Source of the DNA: Sipunculus nudus
Lineage: Eukaryota > Annelida > Sipuncula > Golfingiida > Sipunculidae
Assembly: GCA_026874595.1 (NCBI GenBank)
Contig: CM049313.1
Coordinates: 11,341,508-11,405,507 of the forward strand
DNA: 64,000 nt
Direction: 5' to 3'
The translations under genes were made by a program, and so were the position numbers. Of this stretch, positions 13,401 to 26,470 are shown piece after piece (the stretch's first letter is position 1; every line of letters starts with the position of its first letter). The notes beneath the pieces were generated by a model, which was not told the origin of the DNA, did not search any database, and worked only from the letters and a program-made list of their open reading frames with translations.

Positions 13401-14045
13401 AGAGAACAGTAATATAAATTTATTCAGAATTCACAGAACTGGCATTGGATGGAACATAATGACGACCGTTATTTGTATGCTGATACGTTGTATGTATTAA
13501 CATGCGTGTGTGTGTGTGTTGAGATACATGCGCCAAGTATTTATAGGCTAATTCGGAATTCCATGCTACACTGATGCAGTTTGTGAGACAATGTCACGGG
13601 TAGAAACATCATATCAATGTCATTTCCTACCAGCTTCAGTTATAAAGCACAGGGAAGTTTTTTGGCGTTTCCCAGCTTCTGGTTAAATTTAAATTTAAAA
13701 ACTAAGTTAATTCGATATTCTATTAAATTATAGTGATTAACATTTCATATCGGGCACATATAAGGAGAAAATTTAAAGGTGTTTTGTATTCTTTTAATTT
13801 AAACATTATATTAAATTGGTTTTAGAGTAAACAGGGATAATTTTTTAAAATATTATTAATAAAATTAAGTTTAGAGGTATAAACCAATAAATGGCCTGGA
13901 GGTATTTGTCTGTAGTTTAATATAGGTTTGCCGAAATGTCTCCTAGTATTAACAGATGCTAGGAATATCTAAATATTCCTAATATAGAATATCTGAATAT
14001 CTAAATGTCTCTTTGCAAGAGCATATCCCATGCATTCGATTGTAA
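10500..14045. other. Unassigned non-coding stretch (about 3.5 kb)
   Basis: No coding frame above about 70 codons and no clear repeat ends. A tRNA-like promoter pair might exist at about 10790-10845 (TGGCCTGGTTGAAAAC and GTTCGTGATTCC) but is too weak to call. G runs occur at about 12533-12544 and a (TG)n at about 13505-13520. Confidence 0.45.
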
Positions 14046-14049
14046 TTCC

Positions 14050-14845
14050 TTAGGGATATATATTCCCCCACCCCCCACTTTTCAGCAAGGGGAAGATATA
14101 GTCAATGAATCTAGTCAGCGTGCTATTCAGAGAATAATATTTTTGTATTGGATATGAAATATACTCATAATAAGATGGCCCGTGAATTGCTATGGGGCCT
14201 TCGATTTCGAATCAATTATCGATTATCGCCTTTCGATTCGATTCTCGATTTGAAAATTATATAGAGTCACAATATTCCGTCAGAGACGTATATCTACTAA
14301 AAGTTTTCATCCCATGTGAAGCTATAAGATTATTATATTCCTGAAACTTTATGCAGACCAAGTAATATTTAAATATTCTCATCCATTACTGTGCTTACAT
14401 CTATTGAAGATATAAGGTGACTTTCTTTGTTAAATAACAGTGCTTCTTTAACATGTATGGTGTTTATCTGTTCCTATGTAAGAGCTAGAGACCGGACATG
14501 TATGAAAATGAACAAAAATGAAATAATTGAAATAAATCGATTATTTCATGCCCGATTCGATTATCGATTAATGACTGGCTTTGATTTTATGCATCGATTA
14601 CAGTACTAATAATTAGAATTACAGACTTCGTTTCATTTCTGGGTTAATTCTGAAATATTATATAATGAAAACTGGTTTAGAAGTAACCTTTACTGGAAAC
14701 CTTATTTTTTTTAAACCTTATGCTTAATTGTATATTTTTTTCTATAAAACCTTCTCCCAACTTTGAAAACCCTCCCACTCCAAGTCCCCCCCCCCCCACC
14801 ACGCCCACCCTTGAAGATAAATTGACGCCACTGATAACTGCTAAT
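14050..14845. mobile_element. C/G-run GACGCCA-ended element, copy 1, interrupted
   Basis: The left part (ATATATTCCCCCAC, CACTTTT, AAGGGGAAG, GTCAATG, CTATTCAGAGAATAATATTT) lines up with 19855-19960. The right part (TAGAATTACAGACTT, a C run, CCACCCTTGAAGATAAATT and GACGCCA) lines up with 19983-20215. Between them lies an ATCGATT-type element absent from the other copy, so this copy has been interrupted by a later insertion. The left tip seems truncated. The frame at 14720-14995 reads through the C run and is not a gene. Confidence 0.6.
14170..14603. mobile_element. ATCGATT-array element nested inside another repeat
   Basis: Degenerate ATCGATT/TTCGATT blocks lie at about 14200-14250 and 14535-14602, separated by about 285 bp. 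The insert is flanked by TACTCATA (14162-14169) and TACTAATA (14604-14611), an 8-bp direct repeat with one mismatch. An 8-bp duplication and ATCGATTA-rich subterminal arrays are typical of hAT elements such as the Zaphod/Tip100 group. No transposase remains; family assignment is inferred. Confidence 0.5.
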
Positions 14846-14849
14846 GGAT

Positions 14850-15650
14850 GCCTCGGCAGACAAATAGCGTTTCAGGTAATATATTCAGGGAGAGAAGAAA
14901 ACCGTCAGGAGAAGACAATTACCCAGGAGAACGAAACACTGTCAGACAGAATACCGGTTTACTGTGAAAGTCCCCATTGTTACTTGCTCTTGTAAAGTTA
15001 ATGAGTGAAAAAAGGTTATTTTGTTTAACGTGTTTGCCCGAAAACTCGGTAAATAAAACCACGGTGTAACGTTACTGTTTTAATAATAGTTGGCTTTATG
15101 ATATCGAGTTACTCTATAATAAGAACCAAGAGAAACAAATAAAATCCATGTTAAGTATTTATGTCGTCGTTAAAAGACATAACACAGATATTGTACTTAC
15201 GTTCTATAAGACAGATGGCAGGTTGTAAAAACATTAAATACGTGACGTCAGAGCCGTAAGCCCACACGACAAACCTTACATTGTCATATTATATGTTTTA
15301 TGAATATTTTTTGACAATATTATCAGACAACAATACTTAGTTAATATTTTTATCCCAAATTTATTCTGAACATTAAAATTTGTTGTCTTTTTGAAAACGA
15401 ATTTTGAAACTTGAGCTCTTTAGGGGTTTCACAAATGTAACGTTCATGTAAGAGTCAGGTTTTAATATGTTCTCATTGAATAGCGACAAAATGATTTGGC
15501 AATGCTTTCTTTGGAAAGTGCAGATTTACTAGTGCAACTACTGTTATAGGGTTGCATAAAATATGATTAAAAATAAATTTTATGGAATTATGGCATTGAT
15601 TAAGACTTTTTCTTGCATTTATTTATATTACTATTGGGAGTTATTTCCTT
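14850..15650. other. Unassigned AT-rich stretch
   Basis: No gene, RNA or repeat boundary is recognised. Confidence 0.4.
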
Positions 15651-15654
15651 GATC

Positions 15655-16055
15655 ATTAACGATCATCAGCAATCGATGATCGATTATTAGTCACTTTCAA
15701 CTAATGATGGGAATCAGTTGTAGTTTCATTATCAATCTTCCATAAAGATTAGTGTACCTCTAGGAGTATGAAATTTTTGATCAGATGTACCCCTGTACAT
15801 CCTCTCATTATTTGATAATTTGATCAGCCACTATTTGGCCAAATCTATAGTCTACATGTGTATATGGTGAACTTAGGTGCGAATCAATTAGTAAACATAA
15901 ATTGTTCTGAAGTATCTTCCGTCATTATTAAGCCTAACCTTTGTGAAAAATTCTGTAATCGATTAAGGCAATGCAAGATCGATTATCGGATCGTCTGCAT
16001 CAGCCGACCGATCATAGATTATATTCGAATATCGGTACCAACACTAGTTTTTATA
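15655..16055. mobile_element. Second ATCGATT-array element
   Basis: A left block (about 15657-15690) contains AATCGATGATCGATTATTAG and a right block (about 15956-16030) contains TAATCGATTAAGG, GATCGATTATCGGATCG and CGATCATAGATTATATTCGA, separated by about 265 bp. The right end reads CGGTACCAACACTAG, whose complement CTAGTGTTGGTACCG resembles hAT termini. GATGGGAATCAG at about 15707, also hAT-end-like, may be an alternative left end. Frames at 15858-16156 fall inside it and are not called. Confidence 0.45.
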
Positions 16056-16059
16056 CATT

Positions 16060-17268
16060 AGTCATAATATATAGTGTGATAACAATGATATCCTCCACCT
16101 TTTCCCTCCTGCCTTTAAACGTTATGATGTGGATTAAAATATCATGTTTTGCGTGATAATTGCTCCCGGTAACTGAGAAGGTAATTTAAATCTGCTTTGT
16201 CTCTGAATGTTTGTGCAACATAAATTCAATTATTTACATTAAATGGTACAGCGCATCAAACATGTGCACGAAAATCATGGAAACTAATTATATGAAACCA
16301 ACGGGACATTCTAAAGGCAGTTAAAACATTCAGCCTTTTTGTCAAAGACTAATGACTGCTTAGCTGTAGTTGGTTTGTTGCCAGGCGCAGTTATTGTTAA
16401 ATATCATAACGACTGTAGTCAGCAAAAATCGATTTTTGGACATTTTCGGGACGATATTCGATACTTATTTTCACCTCGTAACCAATGCCATCGATAACTT
16501 TATATTATTCAAACGTGCAATTCTTAGGTTAAAATGGTAAAATATATTCAGAATGTGCTTCGTAACAGAATGTCGCCATAGGAACGCTGTAGTACGTGAT
16601 TGTAATTTCAGCGCTTTCCGTATTTTACGTAACTAACTTTCCATCCCCCGCCTTAGGTGTTAGGTCGACGGGTATACACAAAGGTCTGCTAATATCCTCT
16701 TCTTAATGACAGTTTAGGAATTCTCTACCTCCACCCAAGGAGAGTTTTGTTGCTGCTCTTTATGTAAATTTTCCCTTTATTAGGGTTATTCAACGAATGT
16801 TCCCGATATTCGACGGGAGTGTTTCTTGAACATTCAATAAGAGCCACATGAAGTTTAGTGTTCAGTTTGAGGGAGAGACATTGCCCGTTTTTAAATACCC
16901 ACTCCTTTTTTTTATGGCGATATAACTTACCAACAGGTTTGTCCCTCCAACGTTAGAGAGTCTTAAACGATATTTATTAAGAAGCCACACCCGGGACCTC
17001 GGGAAGAAATGGCGATGTGAAACTTATTTTTATTTTTTAAACGTCTGTCTTTTTTTCTGATTTCCTTGTTACTTCATGTTAACTTATCCAGTCATTAGAT
17101 ATATTCTCTTATATTCTCTTATTTGCTCATAAGATATATCCTCACACCTACCACGTGTAAAAAATAACGAAATAGTTATTACTCATTGTATTAGTAAAGT
17201 AGTAACCAATAAAATACAATAAAAGTTTCTGACAATACAGTTATTTTTTATTATTATTAAATATTTTT
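16060..17268. other. Unassigned stretch
   Basis: Nothing recognisable beyond short A/T runs. Confidence 0.4.
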
Positions 17269-17271
17269 TTT

Positions 17272-17667
17272 TGGTGGAGGTAACCGCCTCCATTTTTTTA
17301 ATGCTGTCTTATCTAATTCTTAACCTAAGTATTTACATCTGCAGGGTTTCCATTTCGGTTTGGGACTACTTGACAGGGCGGTAGCACTCGCTTCCTATCA
17401 TTTTTATATCCTGGTGTCACCCAGGCCCGGTGTCTACCGCACCTGCGGGTCCTGGGTGTATAATCATCCCCATTGCTGGGTCATAACACCGAGGAATCCC
17501 CCAAAGACGCACTCGTATGTGAGTGAAACACGGCCCCATTAAGCCTGCAGAGCGCTCACCCAGGGTGGGGGCCGACCGTGAAAAACCTCACCGCCTCGGC
17601 TGAGATTCGAACCAACGATCTCCCGGCTTTGAGTCCTGCACTCTATCCCTGAGCCACAGAAGCCGTA
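17272..17667 (-). mobile_element. tRNA-derived SINE, family 1, copy A
   Basis: On the minus strand the element starts with a tRNA-like head. The A box is TGGCTCAGGGATAGAGTGC (about 17640-17660) and the B box is GGTTCGAATCTC (about 17602-17613), the internal RNA polymerase III promoter of tRNA-derived SINEs. The body of roughly 320 bp ends in ATGGAGGCGGTTACC. It aligns over nearly its full length with the copy at 41206-41592 and partly with 19480-19800 and 57826-58500. The 60-codon frame 17360-17542 lies within it and is not a gene. Whether its middle matches a named SINE central domain was not determined. Confidence 0.8.
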
Positions 17668-17669
17668 CC

Positions 17670-19430
17670 AACACAGTTATTGCATGGATCACCACTATAC
17701 ATTATACGCTACATGATTTCTGTTTCTATGACGTGGACTGGTGATTACTGTGATGTGGAAGAAGATCACTTATTTGTGCCTATATGCCTCAGATACAAAA
17801 TAAAGAAAACCCGATAGAACCTCTGTGATTCGCTCTAACTTTTACCCGTGCATAAAGCCTGAAATCCGGAAGGTATAAATTATACATATAATTCTTATTA
17901 AATATTCAGCGCCACCAACAAAGCATGGACCTAACCTTAAAAGAAAGCAGTAACTCCCTTTCCCTAGTAAAATAGATATTCCAGTTAATTAAAAAAAATA
18001 TGTTATTGATGAATTTTTTCGTGCCAAGGCCCATAACTTGTTTTAAAATAATCACTTGAAGTATATTTAATTCCGACTCAGTTTCAACATTTCTTATGCA
18101 GATATGAGGAGGCGTTGATTCTTTGCTCTGTGCCTACTTAGGTGGTGTTGTCCAGAGAATCTTGCAATACAAGGCAGCGGTTACACGAGAGGATGTCCGG
18201 GATGACTGCAGTGTATAACCGCATTAGGAGCATAATTAAATCTATGCTAGCGTGTGTTTACTAATATTCTTAAAGGAACTCAGATTTGATTCTGCTTTAA
18301 TGAGACTCGGGCTTGAAGATAAAGATCATGGAACTGAAAGACTCCGACTTGACCGGCTTGGACATGTACTTATACTTGAGCTCAGAATGTGTGCGCTCGA
18401 TTATTATTGGAACACAGCTTTCAACATAATAAAACTACATTTATTTTCATGTTGGGAAAGAAATAATATCATGTGAGACCCTTTTAGCTAGAGTGGCCAA
18501 TCTTACATTTTTTTTATAAATACAAGGTAGAAATTCCGTACGGTGAAAAGTAAAGTTTCTTGTAACAAAACGGGCTAACTAACACTAACTGAATGCCAAA
18601 GGTATAACGACGTCTCACAGCTGGATTTAGGAAAGAGCTGCAACTTTGCAAGCCCCAACTGTCCATTCATATTTTATTTTTTTTATAGAATTATCTCTAA
18701 TTATTGCAGCAAAGAAATTGTCGGATATGCATCAACATACGTGTGAGACAAAATTTAAAATTTATTTTATGCGGCATTTACTTAAAATGTCATCTATTAT
18801 TTATTTTCTATCAACCTTATATGTAGTCAAAGTTATTTTATTATTCTAACAGAATCCAAAGTAAACTAATATAAATTTACAGACACGATAGCAGGATAGC
18901 CTAGGCAGATGTGCCAGAGAAATAAAGAGATCATAGTTTTTTTTTATTAATTGGTGGCAAGTATTCCAAAATGTCATTAACATATAGGCAAATTGGCCAT
19001 TCGAATAACTGAATGCAAAAATGTTTAGTCCTGTGAAATCCTGGTGACTACTTATGAAAACCTTAATCACAGAGAAAAATATTGTCCTTCCTCAAATTAA
19101 TAAAGTGCCAAGACCAGTTAAAGACGTAATAGCCTGCATGTGGCAATATTCCTTTTTCTTTTTTTTTTTGGGGGGGGGGGTTACCAGTAAAAGAGTATAG
19201 CGTTCGACACGAGGTCACAGTGGTAGTAACCATTGGCGAACATGGGCCTGATGGGGTAACCCCGTTTTGGACTCACTTGGCGTACTCCACCTTTATCTAC
19301 GGCAGTGGCGGCATCTATGGAGCAAAAAATAAAACGGAGTTTTTAATAGTGAAAATAATAGTATTAGGGACAATAAAAAATGGCTAATGTGACATGAATC
19401 ATATATTATAAATCGGGATTGTTTTTTAAT
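17670..19430. other. Unassigned stretch
   Basis: Short frames at 18252-18476, 18646-18849 and 18846-19070 lack coding support. A G run lies at about 19171-19180. No repeat ends are recognised. Confidence 0.4.
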
Positions 19431-19479
19431 TATTCCTTCCGGCCATTGGGCCTTTTATTCTGATCAACATACATCACAC

Positions 19480-19800
19480 AGATAACGTATGACAGGGCAG
19501 TAGCATTCACTTCTTTTATTTATGTTTCATCCTGGTGTCACTCAGGCCCGGTGTCTACTGTACCTGCGTGTCCTCCACGGTGATCAACCCCACTGCTTTG
19601 GTTATGGCTGGAGCAACCCCCAAAAGACGCACTTGTTTGTGAGAAATGCACGGCTGTGGGGGCACAGCCTGCCCTTCAAGTCCACTAAACGCTAACCGTG
19701 GGTGGTCCACCATGAATAATCTAATCCCTTTTCGCCTGATATTTGAACTCCAGACCTCCAGGTTTTGAACCCTATGCTCCAGACCTCGACTGCAGAAACA
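19480..19800 (-). mobile_element. tRNA-derived SINE, family 1, diverged copy C
   Basis: Shares with copies A and B the blocks GACAGGGCAGTAGCA, TCCTGGTGTCACTCAGGCCC, GGTGTCTACTGTACCTGCG and AAAGACGCACTTGTTTGTGAG in the same order. The head is more decayed: the B-box region reads GGAGTTCAAATATC on the minus strand, so it is probably promoter-dead. The 85-codon minus-strand frame here belongs to the repeat. Confidence 0.7.
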
Positions 19801-19812
19801 TATAATTCTCAA

Positions 19813-20135
19813 TCAGGGGCGTCAATATAGGGATGGGGGGGGGGGGGGAGGGATGGGGGTATATATCCCCCACTTTTGGTTAGGGGTTGGGGGGGGGGCG
19901 GTGGTCAATGTTATCAGTTATCATTCCCCCCACACTATTCAAAGAATAATATTTATATATTGCAGATTAAAAAAAAATAATATATAGAATTATAGACTTT
20001 ATACCTTATTTTCTAAAACAATACTTAATTACAATTATTTGGAAATGTGATTAAGTATATATATATATTTATATATATATATATATATAATATGTCATAC
20101 AAGCACTTATTTATTCAAAATGTGTCATACAGACG

Positions 20136-20177
<42 letters not shown>

Positions 20178-20218
20178 GTCGTCCCCACCCACCTTGGAAG
20201 ATTAATTGACGCCATTGC
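19813..20218. mobile_element. C/G-run GACGCCA-ended element, copy 2
   Basis: The left end AGGGGCGTCAATATAGGG and the right end GATTAATTGACGCCATTG are inverted around GGCGTCAAT. G runs follow the left end and a CCCCACCCACC segment precedes the right end. The interior aligns with the copy at 14050-14845. It also holds (AT)n and (GT)n tracts at about 20059-20175 that the other copy lacks. Confidence 0.6.
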
Positions 20219-20219
20219 T

Positions 20220-21325
20220 CTCAATAATAAAATTTATCTTTGTTTTTGAGAAGTTCCGCTAATAGTGTTATAAAAATTTGATATTCAAGAGATGCATCAA
20301 AATTGAAACTTTAAAATTAAATTTCTCGAAATTACAAAATGTGAGAATTATATTTCTGTGTACTACAACTTTTTTGAGTCCTTAACAGTGCAAGTTAATT
20401 CAAAGAGGGGTCCTCCTACACCCCTTCCATACTTTCTCATGTGATCGATAATAATCCGTAATAGACGGCTTCCGGTGCCACGTAAAAAACGAATTCCATA
20501 GCCATACTTTTGAATAAGTAACACAAATTTAGTGGCGGACGCAAGAAAGACGGCGATGTTATTTTAAAACAGGACGGTTCATTCTCTGACAAAGATATGC
20601 ATTTTTCGGGCAAAGACTTTCATTACAGGGATAATAAGATACAGGTCTGACGCCCCGCGCTGATTTCATTGATTAAATATATGTTAGATTCATGCTGTTT
20701 AATAAACATTTATATTTTGTCCGTCTAGACGCCGGTCTTGAAGAGAAAACCTGTAGGAACACTCATGGAAGTCATTCAAAAGATGACATATAGAAAAAAT
20801 TCTAAATCTGTTTTGGGAAAGAAAATTATATCATGTACGGTATATATTATATAATACAAATAAGGATGGAAAACACGTTTCACATGCGTTCGGCTGTTCT
20901 GACTTGGACAGATCTTCGCTGTTTAGCTCAACTTTAAATACCGGCATGTATTTTATACCGGTGTTTGAAAATGAAACTTTAAGGGCGTGATAACACAAAA
21001 ATAGGGCCATATTTTGATCTGTATTCAATTTGCTTTAGAAAAACGCGACAGACTCAATTATTACTTTTTTTGTTTTCAATGCGAAATTGGTCTGCAAAAC
21101 ATCTGGGCAAAAAAAGAAAACTTTATCGCGATAAATAGCTTTTGACAAAGTGACATAGATATATATATTAAATATGAATACAAATATCGATAAATGGAAA
21201 TAATAATTAATGGTATAGCCGTGTGAGTCTGTAGTCGAAGTGAAGGTAAAGAGTAAGCCTTTTAGACGAATTAATTATCACACATATAATGGTCTACCTT
21301 AAAGGAGTCACTCTTACTGTTTACC
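20220..21325. other. Unassigned stretch
   Basis: No gene or repeat recognised; the 65-codon frame at 20831-21028 has no support. Confidence 0.4.
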
Positions 21326-21328
21326 TAA

Positions 21329-21331
<3 letters not shown>

Positions 21332-21383
<52 letters not shown>

Positions 21384-21408
21384 TATATACATGTGTGTGT
21401 GTGTGTTT
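21332..21408. repeat. (AT)n-(GT)n microsatellite
   Basis: Alternating AT with two short interruptions, passing into GTGTGTGTGTGTG. Confidence 0.95.
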
Positions 21409-21409
21409 A

Positions 21410-22110
21410 AATATATGTAAATTATCTGACCACTGTATTTAACAACACCAAATATATTATTTCACGTTACTTTTGGAGTATGATGAATTCCTTTGGAAAA
21501 TTAGCGCTCTTGCTGTCTCGTATTTAAAGTTCCTGTCACAACGTCCTCATGAGAAAATTTAAAACTTTGCAGTTAACTGTCACGGGATCGATTAATAATA
21601 CAAACAAGACACACAGCATGTCATTTAGAGTTAATCCAGTTCACGCTTCAATTGTACTCCCCGTTTCCATTAAAATGGAGCTAAGTTTTCTTAACCTATT
21701 CCTTCAGATTTAAGGTTTGATTTAAGTCAAGCATTAATTCATATTATGTGGCTCACGCGCGCCACCGATCGACTCGCTTCCGGCAGACGACAGGTTGAGA
21801 GCGCCTATTGCACGTTACATCAGGTTGACGTGTGACTTGAAATAATTATTTTTGTTTTTTTTTAACTGACTGATTATTGTGAGCGTTCTTTTAATAGCGT
21901 TTATTGAATATTAACTATTACCTTTCAAACAGAGCCAAATTCCCAGTACATGTTCTATTTAGACAGCAGCTAGAGGGCGCATCCCTCCTCTAACTGTAGA
22001 TCATTTGCCACCATTTTGTATTCAACTTTCCTAATAAAGTAGTAAATGTTCCCCAAGACTGTGCAGCAATATACTTCTTCCTACCAGCAAAGATCGGCCA
22101 AGAAACCTCT
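21410..22110. other. Unassigned stretch
   Basis: No feature recognised. The segment 21990-22110 adjoins the GAGTCC array and could be part of that element. Confidence 0.35.
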
Positions 22111-22116
22111 AAAGTA

Positions 22117-22613
22117 GTCGAGTACACGCCATCCGAATCCGAGTGCAAGTCCGAGTCTAGGCCAGTCGAGTCAAAGTCAAAGTCCAAGATCTTGAGGTAC
22201 GAGTCCAAGTCCACCACCTTCGAGTTCAAGACATTTAGAACCCGAGTCCAAGTCCAAGTCCGAGTCAAATACAAATATCTTTAAAAAACAAATCAAATGT
22301 ACCATGGACATTCTAAGTTAGTTCACACATGCTTTTATTGTAAAGGTTTATTACATTCACAGCTCCCAAGGCTGAGCAAAGCTATATGTAGTATTATTTT
22401 GGAAGATTCTATTGGTCGTTCGCACATGAACATGCGTCTTTATAATATGTGACATGAGGTTTGTTTTTTTTTTAATTCGAGATGGACTCGGCCTGATTTC
22501 CCGTGTCCTTACCACCGAGTCCAAGTTCACGTCCGAGTCAAGTACCTTCGTGTCCAAGTACGCGTCCAAGTCCCAAAAATGCCTATCTGAGTCCAAGTCC
22601 GAACTCCGAGTCC
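22117..22613 (+). mobile_element. Two-block GAGTCC-array element, copy 1
   Basis: A left block (22117-22267) and a right block (22514-22613) are made of degenerate hexamers GAGTCC/AAGTCC in the same orientation. The 246-bp spacer contains AGCTCC and GCAAAGCT (22361-22383) and ATATGTGACA (22445-22454). The same spacer motifs occur inverted in the 31501-31931 copy, with AGCTCC to GCAAAGCT spanning exactly 23 nt in both. This shows one repeat family rather than independent microsatellites. Asp-Ser and Leu-Asp rich frames through the blocks are artefacts. I infer a non-autonomous DNA transposon. Confidence 0.6.
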
Positions 22614-22619
22614 TAAATC

Positions 22620-23300
22620 ACTCCAAGAGACCTTGAATTGGCTAGCTGCTCTGGCTTCAGTAAATGAATATTGATCAAGCATGCAGACGTTTGGATCGAA
22701 ATCACTTCTGCCGTTCAAATCTAACAACGACGTCTCCACAAGAACACATGCCCCATAAACGGAGTGGGTTTACAAGGCTTTATTTGATTGGTCAGTTTCC
22801 CGATGCCGTTATGGCAAAGCTATACGCTTGATTTGATATTAGCAACAGTCGTGTTTATGGAATCACGTAAAGCATGTGTACGCGAGTTATTTGATCGGTT
22901 CAAGAACCTGGATATTTATTCATTAACTAGAGACAAGAGCGGCTCGCTGAAGCAACGTGTCTTGGGAGCGCATCTTCGTATCATACAAACGAAAAAAAAG
23001 GAATATAAAAATATTTGTAGTTCATTATTGTTATTAGTAAATGTTTCATATGAAGCTTAAATTGTATATCATTTGTATTTACAAACAAACTAATAAATCA
23101 GTTACGATCTTATCTCCAAAACTTCACAAAGGGCTGACTTCCCGAGAATGCACCAGTCATTTATACACTATAACGTATATTGACATGGCTTAAATCATCT
23201 GTCCGAATACTGAAAAATATGCTCACAGAAGGAGTATATATACTCAGGATTTACATATAGCGAAGTAGACTATACATACATTTAAGTTTAACAGATAATA
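22620..23300. other. Unassigned stretch with one uncalled 90-codon frame
   Basis: The plus-strand frame 22788-23060 contains a charged segment (residues 28-62) of fairly protein-like composition but no recognisable domain, signal peptide or clear splice sites. I leave it uncalled. Confidence 0.35.
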
Positions 23301-23303
23301 TAC

Positions 23304-23304
23304 G

Positions 23305-23363
<59 letters not shown>
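23304..23363. repeat. (AT)n microsatellite
   Basis: About 60 bp of alternating AT. Confidence 0.96.
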
Positions 23364-23368
<5 letters not shown>

Positions 23369-23737
23369 TATATTTATGTTATAATACTTTTTTTCTTTAG
23401 GCAAACAGAATACAGAATCCCCTGCGATAGACCCATAAATCTAATCTGCCTTTAATATGTTTTATGACTGAGCATGGAATGCCGTGCTATTCCTGTAACA
23501 GGTTCAGATTGCCGTCCTAATTAGTTTTTGTAAATATGTTAGATGTAAATTGAAATCATCGTACCAAGAAACGTGTATCTATTGGGCTATAAATCGGGTT
23601 TAAGAGTGTCTTTATGAGACATTCGCAAACAGCTCAGGTACATCAAAACGTGGCATTGTATATATATTTTAGTCAATCTATCATTGATCGTATAACAAAA
23701 AAAAAAATTCATACGTAAAAATTCTCTCTCCCGTCCC

Positions 23738-23745
23738 CTTCATAT

Positions 23746-23822
<77 letters not shown>

Positions 23823-23880
23823 TTATATACATATATATATATATGTGTGTTATAAATATATATATACCTTATATCAAAGC
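23738..23880. repeat. (AT)n tract bounded by an inverted repeat
   Basis: A long AT run is preceded by CATATAAGGTATATAT and followed by ATATATACCTTATATC, so the whole block can form a long hairpin. Confidence 0.9.
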
Positions 23881-23884
23881 TGTT

Positions 23885-25560
23885 TTTTTCATCGTTTTAT
23901 ATATATATATATTTATATGTGCATTTTTTTTCTTTTAGTAACATTTTCATAAGAGCCATGCCTATATGCGTCACCTTATAGGAATAAACAAATTTTCCCT
24001 CCGCAAGTTCGTTGTTCGTTGTGCTTGTTCGCGTATAAAAACCTGTGCGGGCTAACGCCGTGAAATATATACTGAAAATTAATATTTATAAAAGAATATA
24101 CGGTATTGTTGGAATTACAGACCCGTCTTTATTGCAAAATTGCCACCAAAGGGACAATTGTATTTTCTATCCCGCACTTATCAAGAAGCAGTCGAACAAG
24201 GTAGAAATTCCTTACGATTAAAACCTCTTGAAGGTAGCATGTGCGATATTGAATTTCAGTCCCCTCGGAAATGTAATATGCCGCCAGACAGACATATGGA
24301 AACACGGGCATTACATGCCCCAGTCTACGGGCACTTATACAATCCATATAACTTGTGAACAAATTAAATGTAAAATTAAACGCTAATTCGTTTTAATTGA
24401 AATACTGGTCCCCTAAAATACTTTGGGAAGCGGCGCAGTAAATGGTGATCTCTATCATATACTCCAAAATGTAGGGCTAACGGTGTAAAAGGACTCCTAA
24501 GAGTAAAGGGGACTCATTCCACGTTCCTGCAGAGACAAGTTGCTAAAGGGCCATGACTGTCTGATGAATTTGACACTTTGCTAAGAAACATTTACATCAT
24601 CTGATTTTGGTAGGAAGAAATATATTTCAATATCACGAATCAGCACAAAATACTCGCTCCTACAAACACTGAAAAGGCCTGTTTTCTGGTATCTTAATAT
24701 CATGTTTTAGAATCGTAGCTTGCAAAATATAGATCACAATGAAGCAATTGCGGGCTTCGGAGAAGATTTTCCAAGGTACTTCCTGGATTTTAAGTGGAAG
24801 TGTGCTGGTCTAGAGCGCATACATGACAGATTTTTGTCGTGTGACGTTATTGGCGTTGGGACTTATAAAATGAGAAATGTCGTCGGTCAGCAGGGATACC
24901 AAATATTTGTCCGATATTTCGTGCAAATTGCACCGATATTTTTATCTTTCGCCACGCGATCATCGCACTACCACGCTCCATGGCCGCCGTTTAGCGGGAT
25001 CTTGTGACCAAAAGGTGACATAGCAAGATGACATCCGATGTCTTCCCCGTGTTCATACCATGCCGACGCCGATTTAGATCTACGATTTTGTCGTAAATTA
25101 TTTGACATGTAAAGAATTGACCAACGCCGGCAGGGTTAAAACCGTGCGGGAAACTTATATCAGCAGGACAGAATCCGAGGCTTTTTCTCGCACGACAATG
25201 TCGGCGTGATATGTATCTGGCTGAACGGTTACGAATTGTGTATTAAAAAGGACGACCAGGCACCTAGAAGGACTGATGTCGGGTAAAGACCCTTTGCTAT
25301 AGTTCACTGAGATAAAAATAGATGGAGGTTCTCTCATGCTGGTAAATCCGTCAAACTTATTGAATGGATGGCAACATGAATCATCTCTCAATCGAAAAAA
25401 AAAAAGGTTACGGTCAGTATAAAATGGCCTGACTGACTGCATGTACCATAATACTTTAAGTCAGAACATAGGGAGCTTGTATGTAATTATTATTTGATAA
25501 ATATATTTCATAAAATCAAATAAAAATCAATATATTAAGATGAAGATTTAAAATAATGTT
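23885..25560. other. Unassigned stretch
   Basis: Frames of 72-95 codons (24129-24362, 24140-24358, 24720-25007, 25155-25442) show no recognised domain and overlap on opposite strands in part. No gene is called. Confidence 0.35.
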
Positions 25561-26444
25561 TAAAATTTTAATAATAAGAAGAAGATGTGATATAAGAAAA
25601 AGAAGAAGAGGAAGGATGGGAAGGCGGAGGAAGAGAAGGAAAAAAAGGAGAACTAAAAAAAAACAAACAAGATACTTGAGTCACGGACCCGCAGACCAGT
25701 CCTAACCTAAAATAAGGCTATTTTTAACAATGGTTACCCGTATATGTTGGAGCCATGTAACAGACAATAAGCTGATGCTTTGCGCCGTTAGCATTTTATT
25801 ACCGTAAAAGTTCCACGGGGCGGAGGTTGCGGATGGGGAACGTGGTGTTGTAGGATGGAGATGCTGCATGGGCATCATTAAAGGTGGCTTTGACGCAGCG
25901 TGAATAATGGAGCAAAAGTGAAAACAACAGATGAACTGTGCATCATGATTTGTTTTATACAGTAGGATCAGGCGACCTAGTGAATAGGCTTTCAGTCGCT
26001 AATTCTCGCACCCTGGTCCAAAGGTAGGTGGTGCTACTGACGTGAATACATAACTATCAGATGGTCGCATCCTATCCTTCGGTAAAAGCAACGAATTCTT
26101 CTTCATCATGGGTAATAGATTATACCGTGCCCCCGTTTCCGTATACTACAAATGGTTATACAAAAAATTATAAACCGTGGAAAATTTCCCGTTCAGTTTC
26201 ATCCGTTATGTTTTTCATTGTATATTAGACGGTCGTGTTTGTATTGAGGGTTATAAATATAAAACTGTATAAATGCGCACAAAAACACATCTAACGATTG
26301 GCCTGGTACATTTTAAGTGAATGCGTACCTGTGAGTTCAAATGTTTAACATATTCGTATCCTCATGGTGCCTTCATTTCGGTTCTCGTCATTGCTGGCAT
26401 GGCTCTCTGAAATCTAATTTCACAGGGTCAAATTTGCGCTAGAT

Positions 26445-26470
26445 AGGAGAGAGATCGGAGAGAGATATAT

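Noticed and set aside
21990-22739. Asp-Ser, Leu-Asp and Thr-Trp rich frames
   Set aside because: Hexamer GAGTCC arrays produce periodic peptides in several frames and both strands; they track the repeat, not a gene.
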